The notes: generated from the letters alone by a model not told the origin. 28,157 nucleotides of DNA from an uncultured Desulfovibrio sp. (GCA_910587035.1 CAJUMQ010000028.1:1-28157); one strand, 5' to 3'; shown: positions 15,636 to 24,614, counted from the first letter of the stretch. Program-made: numbers and translations.

Positions 15636-16517
15636 ATGCTTCGCAGTATGACAGGCTTTGGCCGGTGCGTTGTTGAAAATCCGGCATTTGTGCAGCAGTG
15701 GGAAATCAGAAGTGTCAACAATCGTCATCTTGACATAAAATGGCGGCTGCCGGCAAATGCCCGCTATCTTGAGCCCACTCTGGAAAAAGTTGTCCGGAGG
15801 CAGGTCTCCCGGGGCCGCGTAGAGGTATCCCTGCAGCTGCAATTTTCCCCTGGTTTTGGTCCCAGACCTGTTTTTGATCGTCAGCAGGCGCAGGACATGC
15901 TGGATGCCCTGCATGATCTGGCCGCATCCAGAGGCGAAGATTTTGCTGGCGGTTATGCGCAGCTTTTGAATGTGCCGGAGTTGTGGACCAGACAGGATAT
16001 TGAACAGGAAAGCGATATTACCTCACGCCTGGAACAGGGCCTCAATCTGGCCATTGAGGACTGGAATGAATCGCGTGAATGCGAGGGCGAGGCCCTTGGT
16101 CTGGACTTGCAGGGGCGCATTGAGCGCATGGGGGAATGGACGGCTCTTATCAGCGGCAGCGCCCCAGGTATTCGGGAGGAGAGGATTGCCGTCTTGCGGG
16201 AAAGGCTTGAAGAGTTTCTTGCGGACAGCGGCACTGAGCTGGAAGATGCCCGCTTTCTCCAGGAAATAGTAATTCTCACAGACAGGCTTGATGTCAGCGA
16301 GGAACTTACAAGGCTTGGCGCTCATCTGGAAAGAATGCGCCAGCTCCTGAAGGATGGCACGGATGCCGGCAAAAGGCTGGATTTCACGCTTCAGGAATGC
16401 TTCCGCGAAATCAATACCTGTGGCAACAAGCTGGTGGACGCGCATCTTTCCCGCATCATTGTTGATTTCAAGAATGAGCTGGAAAAATGTCGCGAACAGG
16501 TTCAGAATCTGGAATAA
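15636..16517 (+). CDS. YicC/YloC family endoribonuclease
   Basis: 293-aa cytoplasmic protein with the hallmark N-terminus MLRSMTGFGR and C-terminal tail IIVDFKNELEKCREQVQNLE of the YicC/YloC family; the conserved GKRLDFTLQECFREINT segment precedes the tail. Family members have been described as oligomeric metal-dependent endoribonucleases involved in RNA turnover. ATG 15636 has AAGGA 8 nt upstream and a strong promoter at 15533. It heads a run yicC-remA-gmk-pyrF in which each gene follows within 4 nt or overlaps. The yicC-gmk neighbourhood is common in bacteria, which supports all three assignments. Confidence 0.93.
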   Translation: MLRSMTGFGRCVVENPAFVQQWEIRSVNNRHLDIKWRLPANARYLEPTLEKVVRRQVSRGRVEVSLQLQFSPGFGPRPVFDRQQAQDMLDALHDLAASRGEDFAGGYAQLLNVPELWTRQDIEQESDITSRLEQGLNLAIEDWNESRECEGEALGLDLQGRIERMGEWTALISGSAPGIREERIAVLRERLEEFLADSGTELEDARFLQEIVILTDRLDVSEELTRLGAHLERMRQLLKDGTDAGKRLDFTLQECFREINTCGNKLVDAHLSRIIVDFKNELEKCREQVQNLE

Positions 16518-16521
16518 AGCC

Positions 16522-16773
16522 ATGTCAGGCCAAAAACTTATCAACATTGGCTTTGGCAATTATGTATTTGCCAGCCGTGTGGTGGGCATAGTCAACCCGG
16601 CCTCATCTCCCATGAAGAGATTGAGGGAGGACGCGCGAGAACAGGGGCGCCTTATTGATGCCACCCAGGGCAGGCGCACGCGCTCCATCCTTGTTACAGA
16701 TTCCAACCACGTCATATTGTCCGCCATTCAGCCGGAAACCATAAGCCTGCGTTTCAACCAGGAGAAAGCATGA
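16522..16773 (+). CDS. RemA-like DUF370 protein
   Basis: 83-aa protein of the DUF370 family. The N-terminal IGFGNYVFASRVVGIVNPASSPMKRL, then a basic RTRSILVTDSNHVILSAI segment, are the family's conserved core. RemA, the Bacillus member, binds DNA as a ring-forming activator of biofilm matrix genes; in this group the protein is uncharacterised. ATG 16522 lies 4 nt after the yicC stop, and the longer reading overlaps yicC and is rejected. Its stop overlaps the gmk start by 4 nt (ATGA), so it is translationally coupled between an RNase and a nucleotide kinase. Confidence 0.92.
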   Translation: MSGQKLINIGFGNYVFASRVVGIVNPASSPMKRLREDAREQGRLIDATQGRRTRSILVTDSNHVILSAIQPETISLRFNQEKA

Positions 16774-17390
16774 ACAGGGATGGCACTGCTTTGGTATTGA
16801 GCGCACCCTCCGGCGCGGGCAAATCCACACTTTCTCATCTGCTGCTGGGCGAATTTCCAAATCTCGGTTATTCAGTTTCATGCACCACGAGGGAGATGCG
16901 CCCTGGCGAAACTGACGGGATTGATTATTTTTTTATATCCCGTGACAAATTTAAATCCATGTGCGATGCCGGTGAATTTGCGGAATGGGCCGAAGTGCAT
17001 GGCAATTTTTATGGCACACCGCTGAAACCCGTAAAGGACAGGATCAGATCAGGCAGGGACATACTTTTTGACATAGACGTGCAAGGCGCGTCCCAGCTTA
17101 AAAAAAGTCTGCCTTGCGCGGTGTTCGCTTTCATAGTGCCACCATCCATGGCAGAGCTGGAACGCAGGTTGAGAGGGCGTGGCTGCGATGACGAGGACAG
17201 CATTATTCGCCGCATGACCAATGCCAGGAAGGAAATCGGCGAGGCAGCCTGGTATGACGCCATAATTCTCAATGACGATCTCAATTGCGCCTATGCCGCT
17301 CTGCGTTCCGTTTATATCTATTCCACTCTTGCTCCGGCTGTTAATACAACCATCCTGAACGCGCTTATGACCACAGGCGGTATTAAATAG
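16770..17390 (+). CDS. gmk: Guanylate kinase
   Basis: 206-aa cytoplasmic enzyme phosphorylating GMP to GDP with ATP. Seen: P-loop SAPSGAGKST at residues 11-20, the GMP-binding VSCTTREMRPGE and DGIDYFF, YGTPLKPV, ILFDIDVQGA (the Walker B-like stretch), and the lid RLRGRGCDDEDSIIRRM. Length is normal. It overlaps the DUF370 gene by 4 nt and ends 1 nt before pyrF, so two nucleotide-synthesis genes are joined in one operon. Confidence 0.97.
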   Translation: MNRDGTALVLSAPSGAGKSTLSHLLLGEFPNLGYSVSCTTREMRPGETDGIDYFFISRDKFKSMCDAGEFAEWAEVHGNFYGTPLKPVKDRIRSGRDILFDIDVQGASQLKKSLPCAVFAFIVPPSMAELERRLRGRGCDDEDSIIRRMTNARKEIGEAAWYDAIILNDDLNCAYAALRSVYIYSTLAPAVNTTILNALMTTGGIK

Positions 17391-17391
17391 C

Positions 17392-18078
17392 ATGGCCGAA
17401 CTCATAGTCGCTCTTGATGTGCCCACAGAAGGCGATGCCCTTGCAATGGCTGCCAGGCTTGGCGGGATTGCCGGCTGGCTCAAGATTGGCATGGAGCTGT
17501 TCACGGCCTGTGGCCCCCAACTTGTGCGCAGGCTTTCGGATGAAGGGTTCAGGATCTTTCTCGATCTCAAATTTTATGACATCCCCAACACTGTGGCCGG
17601 CGCCGTTCGCTCAGCGGTCGCACTCAATGTTGATATGCTTACCATCCATTGCCAGGGGGGCGAAAGAATGTGCAGGGCAGCGATGGAGACTGCCGCCCAG
17701 GCTGCCAGACCGCCCCTTGTTTTTGGCGTCACTGTGCTCACCAGCATGGCTTCTGGTGAGATGCCCGGAATTTCCCTTGCTGCCGAAGACTTTGCACTAA
17801 ATCTTGCCTGCATGGCCGCAGGCTGGGGCCTCAACGGGGTGGTCTGCTCCGCCCGCGAGGCAAGGCGGATAAAGCTGCAAAAGCCCGGCCTTCTATGTCT
17901 TTGCCCGGGGATCAGACCGGGCGGGGAAGCGGGCGATGACCAGAGGCGCACCATGACTCCGGCCGCTGCCATTGCCAATGGCGCGGATTATCTGGTTGTT
18001 GGCCGGCCCATTCTGAAAGCGCCGGATCCGGCGCAGGCCGCAAGGACAATTTTGGCTGAAATATCGCAAACTGCCTGA
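17392..18078 (+). CDS. pyrF: Orotidine 5'-phosphate decarboxylase
   Basis: 228-aa TIM-barrel enzyme of the bacterial PyrF type I family that decarboxylates OMP to UMP. The catalytic DLKFYDIPNT (D-x-K-x-x-D, about residues 58-67) is intact. LKIGMELFTACGP precedes it, and the phosphate-binding end CPGIRPGG ... DQRRTMTP ... GADYLVVGRPI is complete. It starts 1 nt after gmk. A strong AAGGAGG for the next gene follows 35 nt later with no obvious terminator between. Confidence 0.97.
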   Translation: MAELIVALDVPTEGDALAMAARLGGIAGWLKIGMELFTACGPQLVRRLSDEGFRIFLDLKFYDIPNTVAGAVRSAVALNVDMLTIHCQGGERMCRAAMETAAQAARPPLVFGVTVLTSMASGEMPGISLAAEDFALNLACMAAGWGLNGVVCSAREARRIKLQKPGLLCLCPGIRPGGEAGDDQRRTMTPAAAIANGADYLVVGRPILKAPDPAQAARTILAEISQTA

Positions 18079-18121
18079 AACAAACTATCAGGGCTGTATA
18101 GCCGGGAATAAGGAGGTATCC

Positions 18122-18934
18122 ATGCAGGATCAGAGTGCTCCCCAGAACAAAACCGGCGCCGGGGTGCGCGGGGTTTTTTCCACTCAGGAAATCCGCAAGG
18201 TTGGCACAGGCACCACAACCCGCAAGACAGTGCAAAAAACATTCTGGTTTGTGGAGCAGCAGGGCGATGAAATAATCTGTCAGCCCCTAAATCCCAACTA
18301 TGTGCCAAGCGGTCCCAAGCGCAAGGTCAGCATGGATGAGCTGATAGCCAAATTTTCGCCGGAGCCGGAATTTTACCAGATGTCGGTCTATCCCAAAATG
18401 CGGGAGCTCAACCAGACTGTAAACAAGGCCGATGGTCACCGGGACAAGGGCGAGACTTTTGCCGCCGAATACGAATACTCACGCGCCCTAAAGGTTGACG
18501 AGGAGAATGTGCGCGCAAATTTTGGCATCGGCCTCACATACATGGAACGGGGAGAGCTGGAAAAGGCCGAGAATATCTTTGAGAGACTCGTAAAGCTGGA
18601 AAGCGCGTTTGAGCCGGAACACAAGCATCTTTTTAATGAATTTGGCATCAACCTGCGCAAAAGCAAAATGCTCTCTCAGGCTGTGGAATATTATCAGAGA
18701 GCCCTGCAGCTTAGCGAAAATGATGAAAACCTGCACACAAACCTTGCCCGTGCCCTGTTTGAAACCAAGGATATCGATGGGTGCATCCAGCATCTGTTCA
18801 GGGCCCTTGAGCTTTCTCCCACACATGAAATTTCTCTCAAATTCCTTAAATGGCTGCTGGATAAAAATCTTGTTCCCCAGGATAAAACGGAACTGGCAAA
18901 TCAGGCTCTGGCAATAGGGGTGGAATTTGAATAA
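18122..18934 (+). CDS. Tetratricopeptide-repeat protein of unknown function
   Basis: 270-aa protein, apparently cytoplasmic (no signal peptide or membrane helix). The first 100 residues contain a conserved-looking GVFSTQEIRKVGTGTTTRKT element and an aromatic FWFVEQQGDE segment. From about residue 100 come four TPR-like repeats (AAEYEYSRALKVDEENVRANFGIG; ERGELEKAENIFERL; SQAVEYYQRALQLSENDENLHTNLARAL; DIDGCIQHLFRALELSPT). These suggest a scaffold for protein contacts. The ATG has AAGGAGG 5 nt upstream. It sits between pyrF and recJ. I do not recognise a named family; such proteins are frequent in Desulfovibrio-like genomes. Confidence 0.8.
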   Translation: MQDQSAPQNKTGAGVRGVFSTQEIRKVGTGTTTRKTVQKTFWFVEQQGDEIICQPLNPNYVPSGPKRKVSMDELIAKFSPEPEFYQMSVYPKMRELNQTVNKADGHRDKGETFAAEYEYSRALKVDEENVRANFGIGLTYMERGELEKAENIFERLVKLESAFEPEHKHLFNEFGINLRKSKMLSQAVEYYQRALQLSENDENLHTNLARALFETKDIDGCIQHLFRALELSPTHEISLKFLKWLLDKNLVPQDKTELANQALAIGVEFE

Positions 18935-18948
18935 AACAATTCCAACAT

Positions 18949-18964
18949 AAGCCACTTCTGGCTT
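18949..18964 (+). terminator. Small CTTC-loop hairpin between the TPR gene and recJ
   Basis: AAGCCA-CTTC-TGGCTT is a perfect 6-bp stem with a tetraloop, starting 15 nt after the TPR stop and ending 2 nt before the first possible recJ start. Only one further T follows before TATTGGG, so it would be a weak terminator or a translation-modulating element. Confidence 0.35.
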
Positions 18965-18990
18965 TATTGGGTCCATATCCGGTTTTCATC

Positions 18991-20730
18991 GTGAAAAAAT
19001 GGCAATTCCGCAACGCGCAGGCTGGTAGCGCCCCAGCCCACTGGGCCGCAAAACTTGGCATTTCTCCCCTGCTGCTCAATATACTCTGGGCCAGGGGCTT
19101 TTCCAGTTGCGAGCAGATCGATACCTACTTAAGCGGCAGGCTGGCCAGTCTTGCCCCGCCAAACATCTGGCCTCAAATACCCGATGTGGCCGAAGCCATC
19201 GTCCGGGAATTGCGGGCCGGCAAAAAGATGGCCGTCTGGGGCGATTATGATGTGGATGGCATTACCGCCACAACCCTGGTGTTGGACGTGCTGGATGAGC
19301 ATGGCTTCCATATATCCCACCATCTGCCGGACAGGATGAAGGAAGGTTATGGCCTGAACATTGAGTCCCTCCGCATTCTGGCTTCCGAAGGCGTTCAGAC
19401 TGTACTGACTGTGGACTGTGGCATTGGGGATTATGAAACTGTCGCCGCTGCCAGGGAGCTTGGCCTGACGATTATCGTGAGTGATCACCACATGCCGCCC
19501 GAGGATTTGCCTCCTGCTGCCGGCATTGTCAATCCACGCATGGGCGCCCCAAAAAGCTGGCCATCCACAAACCTTGCAGGCGTTGGTGTGGCCTTCTTTC
19601 TCATGGCGGCTGTCAACTCCCTCCTGGCCCCACATACGGGCAAGCGCTACAAAATGGATAATGCCCTGGATATTGTGGCTCTGGGCACACTGGCTGATGT
19701 GATGACTCTGGATGCCCAAAATCGCATTCTTGTTCGCGCCGGTCTTGAAAAATTGTCACGCCCTGTGCGTCCTGGTCTGGTGGCGCTGAAACATTTGAGC
19801 GGCATGGACATAACCGCGGACATGAACAGTGTGCATGCTGTCTTCAGGCTTGCGCCGCGCATAAATGCAGCTGGCAGGATGGGGCATCCGGAACTTGCCC
19901 TCCGCCTTTTACGTTCACGAGACAACAGTATGGCCCTGACCCTGGCCCAACAGCTGGATGAATGCAACACCAAAAGGAAAACCGAAGAGGAGCGAATTCA
20001 CAAGGAGGCCCGCCAGCAGGCGCAGGAACTGCTTGAAAAACGTAATTATTCCGGGCTGGTGCTCTATGGCCCGGACTGGCATCCTGGCATAGTGGGCATA
20101 GTCGCATCCAGAATAGTTGAAGAGTTCAATCGCCCCGCATTTGTTCTGTGCGATGACAATGCCAGCATAAAAGGCTCCGGCCGTTCCCTGCCAGGTTTTG
20201 ACCTGCATGGCGCACTTGGCAAATGCGCATCCTGTCTGCTTGGTTTTGGGGGGCACACCATGGCCGCAGGCGTACGCCTGCAAAAAAATATGCTGCAGGA
20301 TTTCCGGAATATTTTTTCAGATATGGCAAGCGCCAGCCTTGGCGTGGAGCCATTGCCACAAACCCTGCTGCTGGAATGCGAGCTTGGTTTTGCCAATGCC
20401 AGAGATTGCCAATTTCTGCATGAGCTTGATCTTATGCAACCCTTTGGCACAGGCAATGAGGAGCCAGTATTTGTATCCCGCCCCCTGCTTCTCAAGGGCC
20501 GGTCCTATCTTGGCAAGACAAGGCAGCATGTGCGGCTTGATCTGCAGGAAATGGACAGTGGAATTGAACTCCATGCCAAGGCCTGGCGCAGGGCCGAGGA
20601 ATTTCCACCCTCCCTGGTTGGACAGCAGATAAGAATAGCCTACACCCCGCGCCTAAACAACTGGCAGGGTATTCCGGATATTGATCTCGACATCAAAGAT
20701 TGGCGCATTGACAGGACAGGCCGAATATAA
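18991..20730 (+). CDS. recJ: Single-stranded-DNA-specific 5'-3' exonuclease RecJ
   Basis: DHH/DHHA1-family nuclease (about 579 aa) used in recombination, mismatch and base-excision repair. The metal-binding motifs are complete: GDYDVDGITATT (motif I), TVDCGI (motif II), SDHHMPP (motif III), GTLADVMTL (motif IV). The DHHA1 part contains the glycine-rich GSGRSLPGFDLHGAL and FGGHTMAAGV, and the C-terminal OB-like domain ends the protein. A GTG at 18991 gives the common KKWQFR N-terminus. The longest reading uses a TTG at 18967, and neither has a clear ribosome site. It is followed after 11 bp by the methyltransferase gene on the same strand. Confidence 0.94.
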   Translation: MKKWQFRNAQAGSAPAHWAAKLGISPLLLNILWARGFSSCEQIDTYLSGRLASLAPPNIWPQIPDVAEAIVRELRAGKKMAVWGDYDVDGITATTLVLDVLDEHGFHISHHLPDRMKEGYGLNIESLRILASEGVQTVLTVDCGIGDYETVAAARELGLTIIVSDHHMPPEDLPPAAGIVNPRMGAPKSWPSTNLAGVGVAFFLMAAVNSLLAPHTGKRYKMDNALDIVALGTLADVMTLDAQNRILVRAGLEKLSRPVRPGLVALKHLSGMDITADMNSVHAVFRLAPRINAAGRMGHPELALRLLRSRDNSMALTLAQQLDECNTKRKTEEERIHKEARQQAQELLEKRNYSGLVLYGPDWHPGIVGIVASRIVEEFNRPAFVLCDDNASIKGSGRSLPGFDLHGALGKCASCLLGFGGHTMAAGVRLQKNMLQDFRNIFSDMASASLGVEPLPQTLLLECELGFANARDCQFLHELDLMQPFGTGNEEPVFVSRPLLLKGRSYLGKTRQHVRLDLQEMDSGIELHAKAWRRAEEFPPSLVGQQIRIAYTPRLNNWQGIPDIDLDIKDWRIDRTGRI

Positions 20731-20741
20731 ACCTGATTGCT

Positions 20742-21578
20742 ATGTCAAAAATAGAGATATATTTTGGAGATAATCTGGAAATATTAAAAAAGATTCCCGA
20801 TTCTCACACTAGCCTGATTTATATAGACCCTCCCTTTAATACCGGCAAAACGCAAACACGCCAACAGATTACAACTATCCGCTCTGATACTGGTGACCGC
20901 AAGGGTTTTGGCGACAGGCTCTATAAAACCGAAAAATTGGGCGCCACCAGCTATGAAGACAATTTCGACGATTATATTGAGTTTTTAAGACCACGCCTTG
21001 CTGAGGCCAGAAGAATACTCAAACCTGACGGGTCGCTGTTTTTTCATCTTGATTATCGCGAAATTCATTACTGCAAGATTTTGCTGGATCAGATATTTGG
21101 CAGGAAATCATTTATAAATGAGATAATCTGGGCCTATGATTATGGCGCCAGATCAAAAAACAGATGGCCTGCCAAACATGACAACATATTATGGTATGCC
21201 AAGGATCCGGATAATTATATATTCAATTATGATGAGATGGATCGCATTCCCTATATGGCGCCTGGCCTTGTGGGCCCTGAAAAGGCAAAAAGAGGAAAAA
21301 CTCCCACAGATGTCTGGTGGCATACCATTGTCAGCCCCAATGGCAGGGAAAAAACAGGCTACGCCACACAGAAGCCTCTGGGGATACTTAACAGGATTGT
21401 CAAAATCCACTCCAACAGGGGTGACAGGCTTTGCGATTTTTTTGCCGGCAGCGGCAGTTTTGGCGAAGCCGCCTATTGTTTGCAGCGGGATTGCATGCTT
21501 GTGGACAAAAATCCCCAGGCAATAGATGTCATGAAAAAACGCTTCGCCACTTTTGAGACAGAATGGTTTAATTGCTGA
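20742..21578 (+). CDS. Orphan beta-class site-specific DNA methyltransferase
   Basis: 278-aa SAM-dependent DNA methyltransferase. Motif IV (YIDPPFNTGKTQ, about residue 30) comes before motif I (CDFFAGSGSFGEAA, about 231-244), the beta-class order. DPPF at the catalytic site fits an N6-adenine or N4-cytosine modifier. Between them lie HLDYREIHY, WAYDYGARSKNRWPAKHDNIL and RIPYMAPGLVGPEK, a combination I associate with a widespread solitary methyltransferase family of actinobacteria and deltaproteobacteria. No restriction gene is adjacent. The first 50 codons are richer in A+T than the flanking genes, which hints at an older transfer. The recognition sequence is not deducible. It lies 11 bp after recJ and converges on hom. 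Confidence 0.9.
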   Translation: MSKIEIYFGDNLEILKKIPDSHTSLIYIDPPFNTGKTQTRQQITTIRSDTGDRKGFGDRLYKTEKLGATSYEDNFDDYIEFLRPRLAEARRILKPDGSLFFHLDYREIHYCKILLDQIFGRKSFINEIIWAYDYGARSKNRWPAKHDNILWYAKDPDNYIFNYDEMDRIPYMAPGLVGPEKAKRGKTPTDVWWHTIVSPNGREKTGYATQKPLGILNRIVKIHSNRGDRLCDFFAGSGSFGEAAYCLQRDCMLVDKNPQAIDVMKKRFATFETEWFNC

Positions 21579-21586
21579 TTTTGTCA

Positions 21587-21635
21587 GCCCGGCAGCTGGA
21601 AAAGCTATCTCCCGCAGTGATGCTCCCTGCCGGGC
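21587..21635. terminator. Inverted repeat between convergent methyltransferase and hom genes
   Basis: GCCCGGCAG (21587-21595) and CTGCCGGGC (21627-21635) are exact reverse complements with a 31-nt loop, in the 83-bp gap where two genes end tail to tail. It could serve both directions, but there is no good T-run on either side. Confidence 0.4.
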
Positions 21636-21661
21636 CATGCGTCATCATTTATTTCAGTCTG

Positions 21662-22987
21662 CTAATTGACCTGATCCCTCTCCATGATCCTGAAGTAGAC
21701 CGGCGCCTCACGCAAAAGGCCGGCTCTGGACGCCCGCTCGAGGGCATTCAGCATTGCCTTTTGTGATGTCTCATGGGTCATGAATACCAATGGCACCCCG
21801 CTGGCGGCCATTTCCCCCTTTTGAATCATTTGTGCCACGCTGATGTTTTCAGCTGCCATGCAGCCGGAAATATCGCGCAAAACACCAGGTGTGTCTTCAA
21901 CCATCACACGCACATAATAGCAGGAGCGCCAGTCATCTGCCGGAAGAATTGTGGCCTTTGGAAAATCAGCGGCAAATCCCGTATTGTTTGGCTGTTCTCC
22001 ACGGGCCACAGCTATAAGATCTGCCAGTACTGCGCCTGCAGTTGGCAGGGATCCGGCGCCGCGGCCATGAAAAAACAGGGGGCCGGAGGCATTGGCGGAC
22101 ACACGCAGGGCATTATAGGCTCCACCCACCTTGGCCAGCAAAAGATTCTGATGAACCAGGGCGGGGAATACGCCGGCAGCCAGAATAATTCCATTATTTT
22201 CCCCGTTTTTCAGAGCAGTCACCTGGCCTATCAGCTTTATGCGATAGCCAAACTCTCTTGCCAGGGCTATATCCATGGCGGAAAGATTGCGAATGCCGGT
22301 GACTGCCAGCTTATCAAGGGGATAGTCAAGCCCAAAGGCCAGGCGTATGAGCACAATGAGCTTATGGGCCGCATCATGGCCGTCAATGTCAAGAGAGGGA
22401 TCCGCCTCGGCAAATCCCAGCTCCTGGGCCTGCCTTAGCGCCTGTTTAAAATCCAGGCCATTGGTGGACATCTCTGACAATATGTAATTGCTGGTTCCAT
22501 TAAGGATACCCACGAGGGAGCGGACCCTGTTGCCTGTAAGACTTTCCTTCAAGGCCGCCACAATGGGTATTGCTCCGGCAACACTGGCCTCATAGCGCAG
22601 TATTCTGTCCTTTTCCGCCGCCAGTCTGAACAGTTTCGGGCCCTCGCTGGCCAAAAGAGCCTTGTTTGCAGTGACAACATGCTTGCCATGCTCCAGGGCT
22701 GCCACTATCAGCGCGGAGGCGGCATCAATCCCCCCCATGAGCTCAACCACGGCATCGATGTCCGCATCATTCACCAGCTCGGCGCTGTCCGTAGTCAGAC
22801 GGGTGCCGGCAGGGAGGGCCACTTCACGTTTTTTTTGGGCATCCCTTACCAGAATGGTCCTGACTATAATTTTCCGGCCGGCGCGTTTTTCAATAATATC
22901 GGCATTTTCTGCCAGCAACTGACAGAGGCCACTCCCCACAACACCAAAACCCGCCAGGCCTATATTAAGCGGCTTGCCTTTATTCAT
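21662..22987 (-). CDS. hom: Homoserine dehydrogenase
   Basis: 441-aa enzyme reducing aspartate semialdehyde to homoserine, the branch point to threonine and methionine. Seen: Rossmann GLAGFGVVGSGL at residues 10-21, HVVTANKALLA, GILNGTSNYILSEM, the catalytic-domain GFAEADPSLDIDGHDAAHKL, and GRGAGSLPTAGAVLADL. A C-terminal ACT domain (about 355-435; YYVRVMVEDTPGVLRDISGC) suggests feedback control by threonine. It is a monofunctional enzyme with no aspartokinase part. ATG 22987 has GGGAC 8 nt upstream. It lies 113 bp downstream of ribBA on the same strand. Confidence 0.97.
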   Translation of the reverse strand: MNKGKPLNIGLAGFGVVGSGLCQLLAENADIIEKRAGRKIIVRTILVRDAQKKREVALPAGTRLTTDSAELVNDADIDAVVELMGGIDAASALIVAALEHGKHVVTANKALLASEGPKLFRLAAEKDRILRYEASVAGAIPIVAALKESLTGNRVRSLVGILNGTSNYILSEMSTNGLDFKQALRQAQELGFAEADPSLDIDGHDAAHKLIVLIRLAFGLDYPLDKLAVTGIRNLSAMDIALAREFGYRIKLIGQVTALKNGENNGIILAAGVFPALVHQNLLLAKVGGAYNALRVSANASGPLFFHGRGAGSLPTAGAVLADLIAVARGEQPNNTGFAADFPKATILPADDWRSCYYVRVMVEDTPGVLRDISGCMAAENISVAQMIQKGEMAASGVPLVFMTHETSQKAMLNALERASRAGLLREAPVYFRIMERDQVN

Positions 22988-23100
22988 TACAAAGTCCCAT
23001 GCTATTGATTGGAAAAAAGCAGTCAGAAATTTTCATTAAAAAACTATCTGCCGCATGCGTCCAGGCCCCTGCCGGCCGTGTAACCGCCATTGCAATTTAC

Positions 23101-24315
23101 TCAGTGGCAGCGAATGCCGGTGAGCAGATGCTCCATTTTCTCTTTTTTGGTGCGCAGGTACGCTTCATTCTGTGGGCAAGCCTCAATTTCTATTGGCACC
23201 CGCTCCACTATCTCAATGCCATAACCGGCAAGGCCAACAATCTTTTTGGGATTATTGGTCAGCAATCTGACTTTATGTATGCCAAGATCAACCAGAATTT
23301 GCGCTCCGGTGCCATAGTCCCTGAGATCATCAGGAAAGCCCAGCATCCGGTTGGCTTCCACGGTATCATAACCCTTGTCCTGCAATGCATAGGCCCGGAT
23401 CTTGTTGGCCAGGCCAATACCCCTGCCTTCCTGCCTCATATACAGCAGTACGCCCCTGCCCTCCTGTTCAATCTGCCTCAGCGCTGCCCCAAGCTGGCCA
23501 CGGCAGTCGCAGCGCAGGGAGCCAAGGGCATCCCCTGTCAGACATTCGCTGTGCACCCGCACCAGCACCGGTTCATCGCCGCTGATATCTCCTTTGACGA
23601 GGGCAAGATGCGTGCCCGGCTCAAGCTCGCTTTCATAGGCATGAATCGTAAAATCTCCATACATGCTTGGCAGATGGGCCTTTGCCACACAATTAACCGA
23701 AACCTGGCCGCGATCAAGCCTGTAGCGGATGATATCCTTGACTGCGACGATTTTCAGATCATGTTCCCGGGCGAATTTTTCAAGTTCCGGCATTCTTGCC
23801 ATGCTGCCATCATCATTCATTATCTCACAGATTACAGCGGCTGGCTTCAGGCCAGCTAGTCTGGCCAGATCCACGCCACCTTCAGTCTGGCCTGTGCGGG
23901 CAAGCACGCCATCGCCCTTTGCCCGCAATGGAAAGACATGCCCTGGCGAAACTAGATCCTCAGGACGGGCATTATCGGCAACAGCGGCCTTGATGGTGGT
24001 TGCCCTGTCCGCGGCAGATATCCCCGTACTGATGCCATCCCTGGCCTCTATGGAGACAGTGAAATTTGTGCCAAAGCGTGAGCCATTGCGCTGGGTCATC
24101 ATTGGCAGGTGCAGCTTGTCAATCAATTCCGGCGCCATCGGCAGGCAAATAAGGCCACGGCCGTATTTTGCCATGAAATTGATAGCCTCCGGCGTCACAT
24201 GTTCAGCGGCCATGGTGAGATCGCCCTCATTTTCACGATCCTCATCATCCACAAGAATGACCATCTTCCCCTGACGTATATCCCTTATGGCATCTTCCAC
24301 ACTGCTCAATGGCAT
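23101..24315 (-). CDS. ribBA: 3,4-dihydroxy-2-butanone 4-phosphate synthase / GTP cyclohydrolase II
   Basis: 404-aa bifunctional enzyme supplying both precursors of riboflavin. The N-terminal RibB domain has VDDEDRENEGDLTMAA and the substrate-site RAKGDGVLARTGQTEGGVDL. The C-terminal RibA domain begins near residue 205 and has VRVHSECLTGDALGSLRCDC with the zinc cysteines (C-x10-C-x-C), then GVLLYMRQEGRGIGL and YGTGAQILVDLG. ATG 24315 has AAGGAC upstream and a clear promoter at 24378-24406. I looked for an FMN riboswitch in the 60-90 nt leader and saw none. The other riboflavin genes are not in the window. Confidence 0.97.
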   Translation of the reverse strand: MPLSSVEDAIRDIRQGKMVILVDDEDRENEGDLTMAAEHVTPEAINFMAKYGRGLICLPMAPELIDKLHLPMMTQRNGSRFGTNFTVSIEARDGISTGISAADRATTIKAAVADNARPEDLVSPGHVFPLRAKGDGVLARTGQTEGGVDLARLAGLKPAAVICEIMNDDGSMARMPELEKFAREHDLKIVAVKDIIRYRLDRGQVSVNCVAKAHLPSMYGDFTIHAYESELEPGTHLALVKGDISGDEPVLVRVHSECLTGDALGSLRCDCRGQLGAALRQIEQEGRGVLLYMRQEGRGIGLANKIRAYALQDKGYDTVEANRMLGFPDDLRDYGTGAQILVDLGIHKVRLLTNNPKKIVGLAGYGIEIVERVPIEIEACPQNEAYLRTKKEKMEHLLTGIRCH

Positions 24316-24377
24316 AGCTTGTCCTTTTTGCTAGAAACCGCCCCGCAAGGCGAGATTTGTTTGATTAGGCCATGGGA

Positions 24378-24406
24378 AAAATATGGACACACTGGCCATA
24401 TGTCAA
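24378..24406 (-). promoter_or_regulatory. Sigma70-type promoter of ribBA
   Basis: On the minus strand a consensus TTGACA (24406-24401) is followed after 17 nt by TATTTT (24383-24378). It lies about 63 bp ahead of the ribBA ATG. Confidence 0.65.
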
Positions 24407-24580
24407 CTTTCAATGAAACTGGCCCCTTGGCTCCCAGGCTTACAAATATTGTAATTTTGATGCAGCTGGAAGTTCGAATATGGATATGTTAATATGCCTC
24501 TGGCCAAATTGCATGGCCGCCGGCGCATGGCTGTCATGTCCAAAAAGCCTGGGTTCGCAAACCACCAGCAGATATTGCAC

Positions 24581-24594
24581 ACAGGAAATCCTGT
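24581..24594. repeat. 14-bp palindrome upstream of the AI-2E transporter
   Basis: ACAGGA-AA-TCCTGT is a perfect palindrome ending 20 bp before the ATG at 24615, in the 299-bp gap between divergent ribBA and the transporter. Position and symmetry fit a repressor site or a small hairpin near the ribosome-binding site. Confidence 0.4.
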
Positions 24595-24614
24595 AAATTC
24601 ACGAAGGATATAAA

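Noticed and set aside
24316..24400. Possible FMN riboswitch ahead of ribBA
   Set aside because: The leader is short and lacks the conserved multi-helix core expected of an FMN riboswitch; only a promoter is visible.
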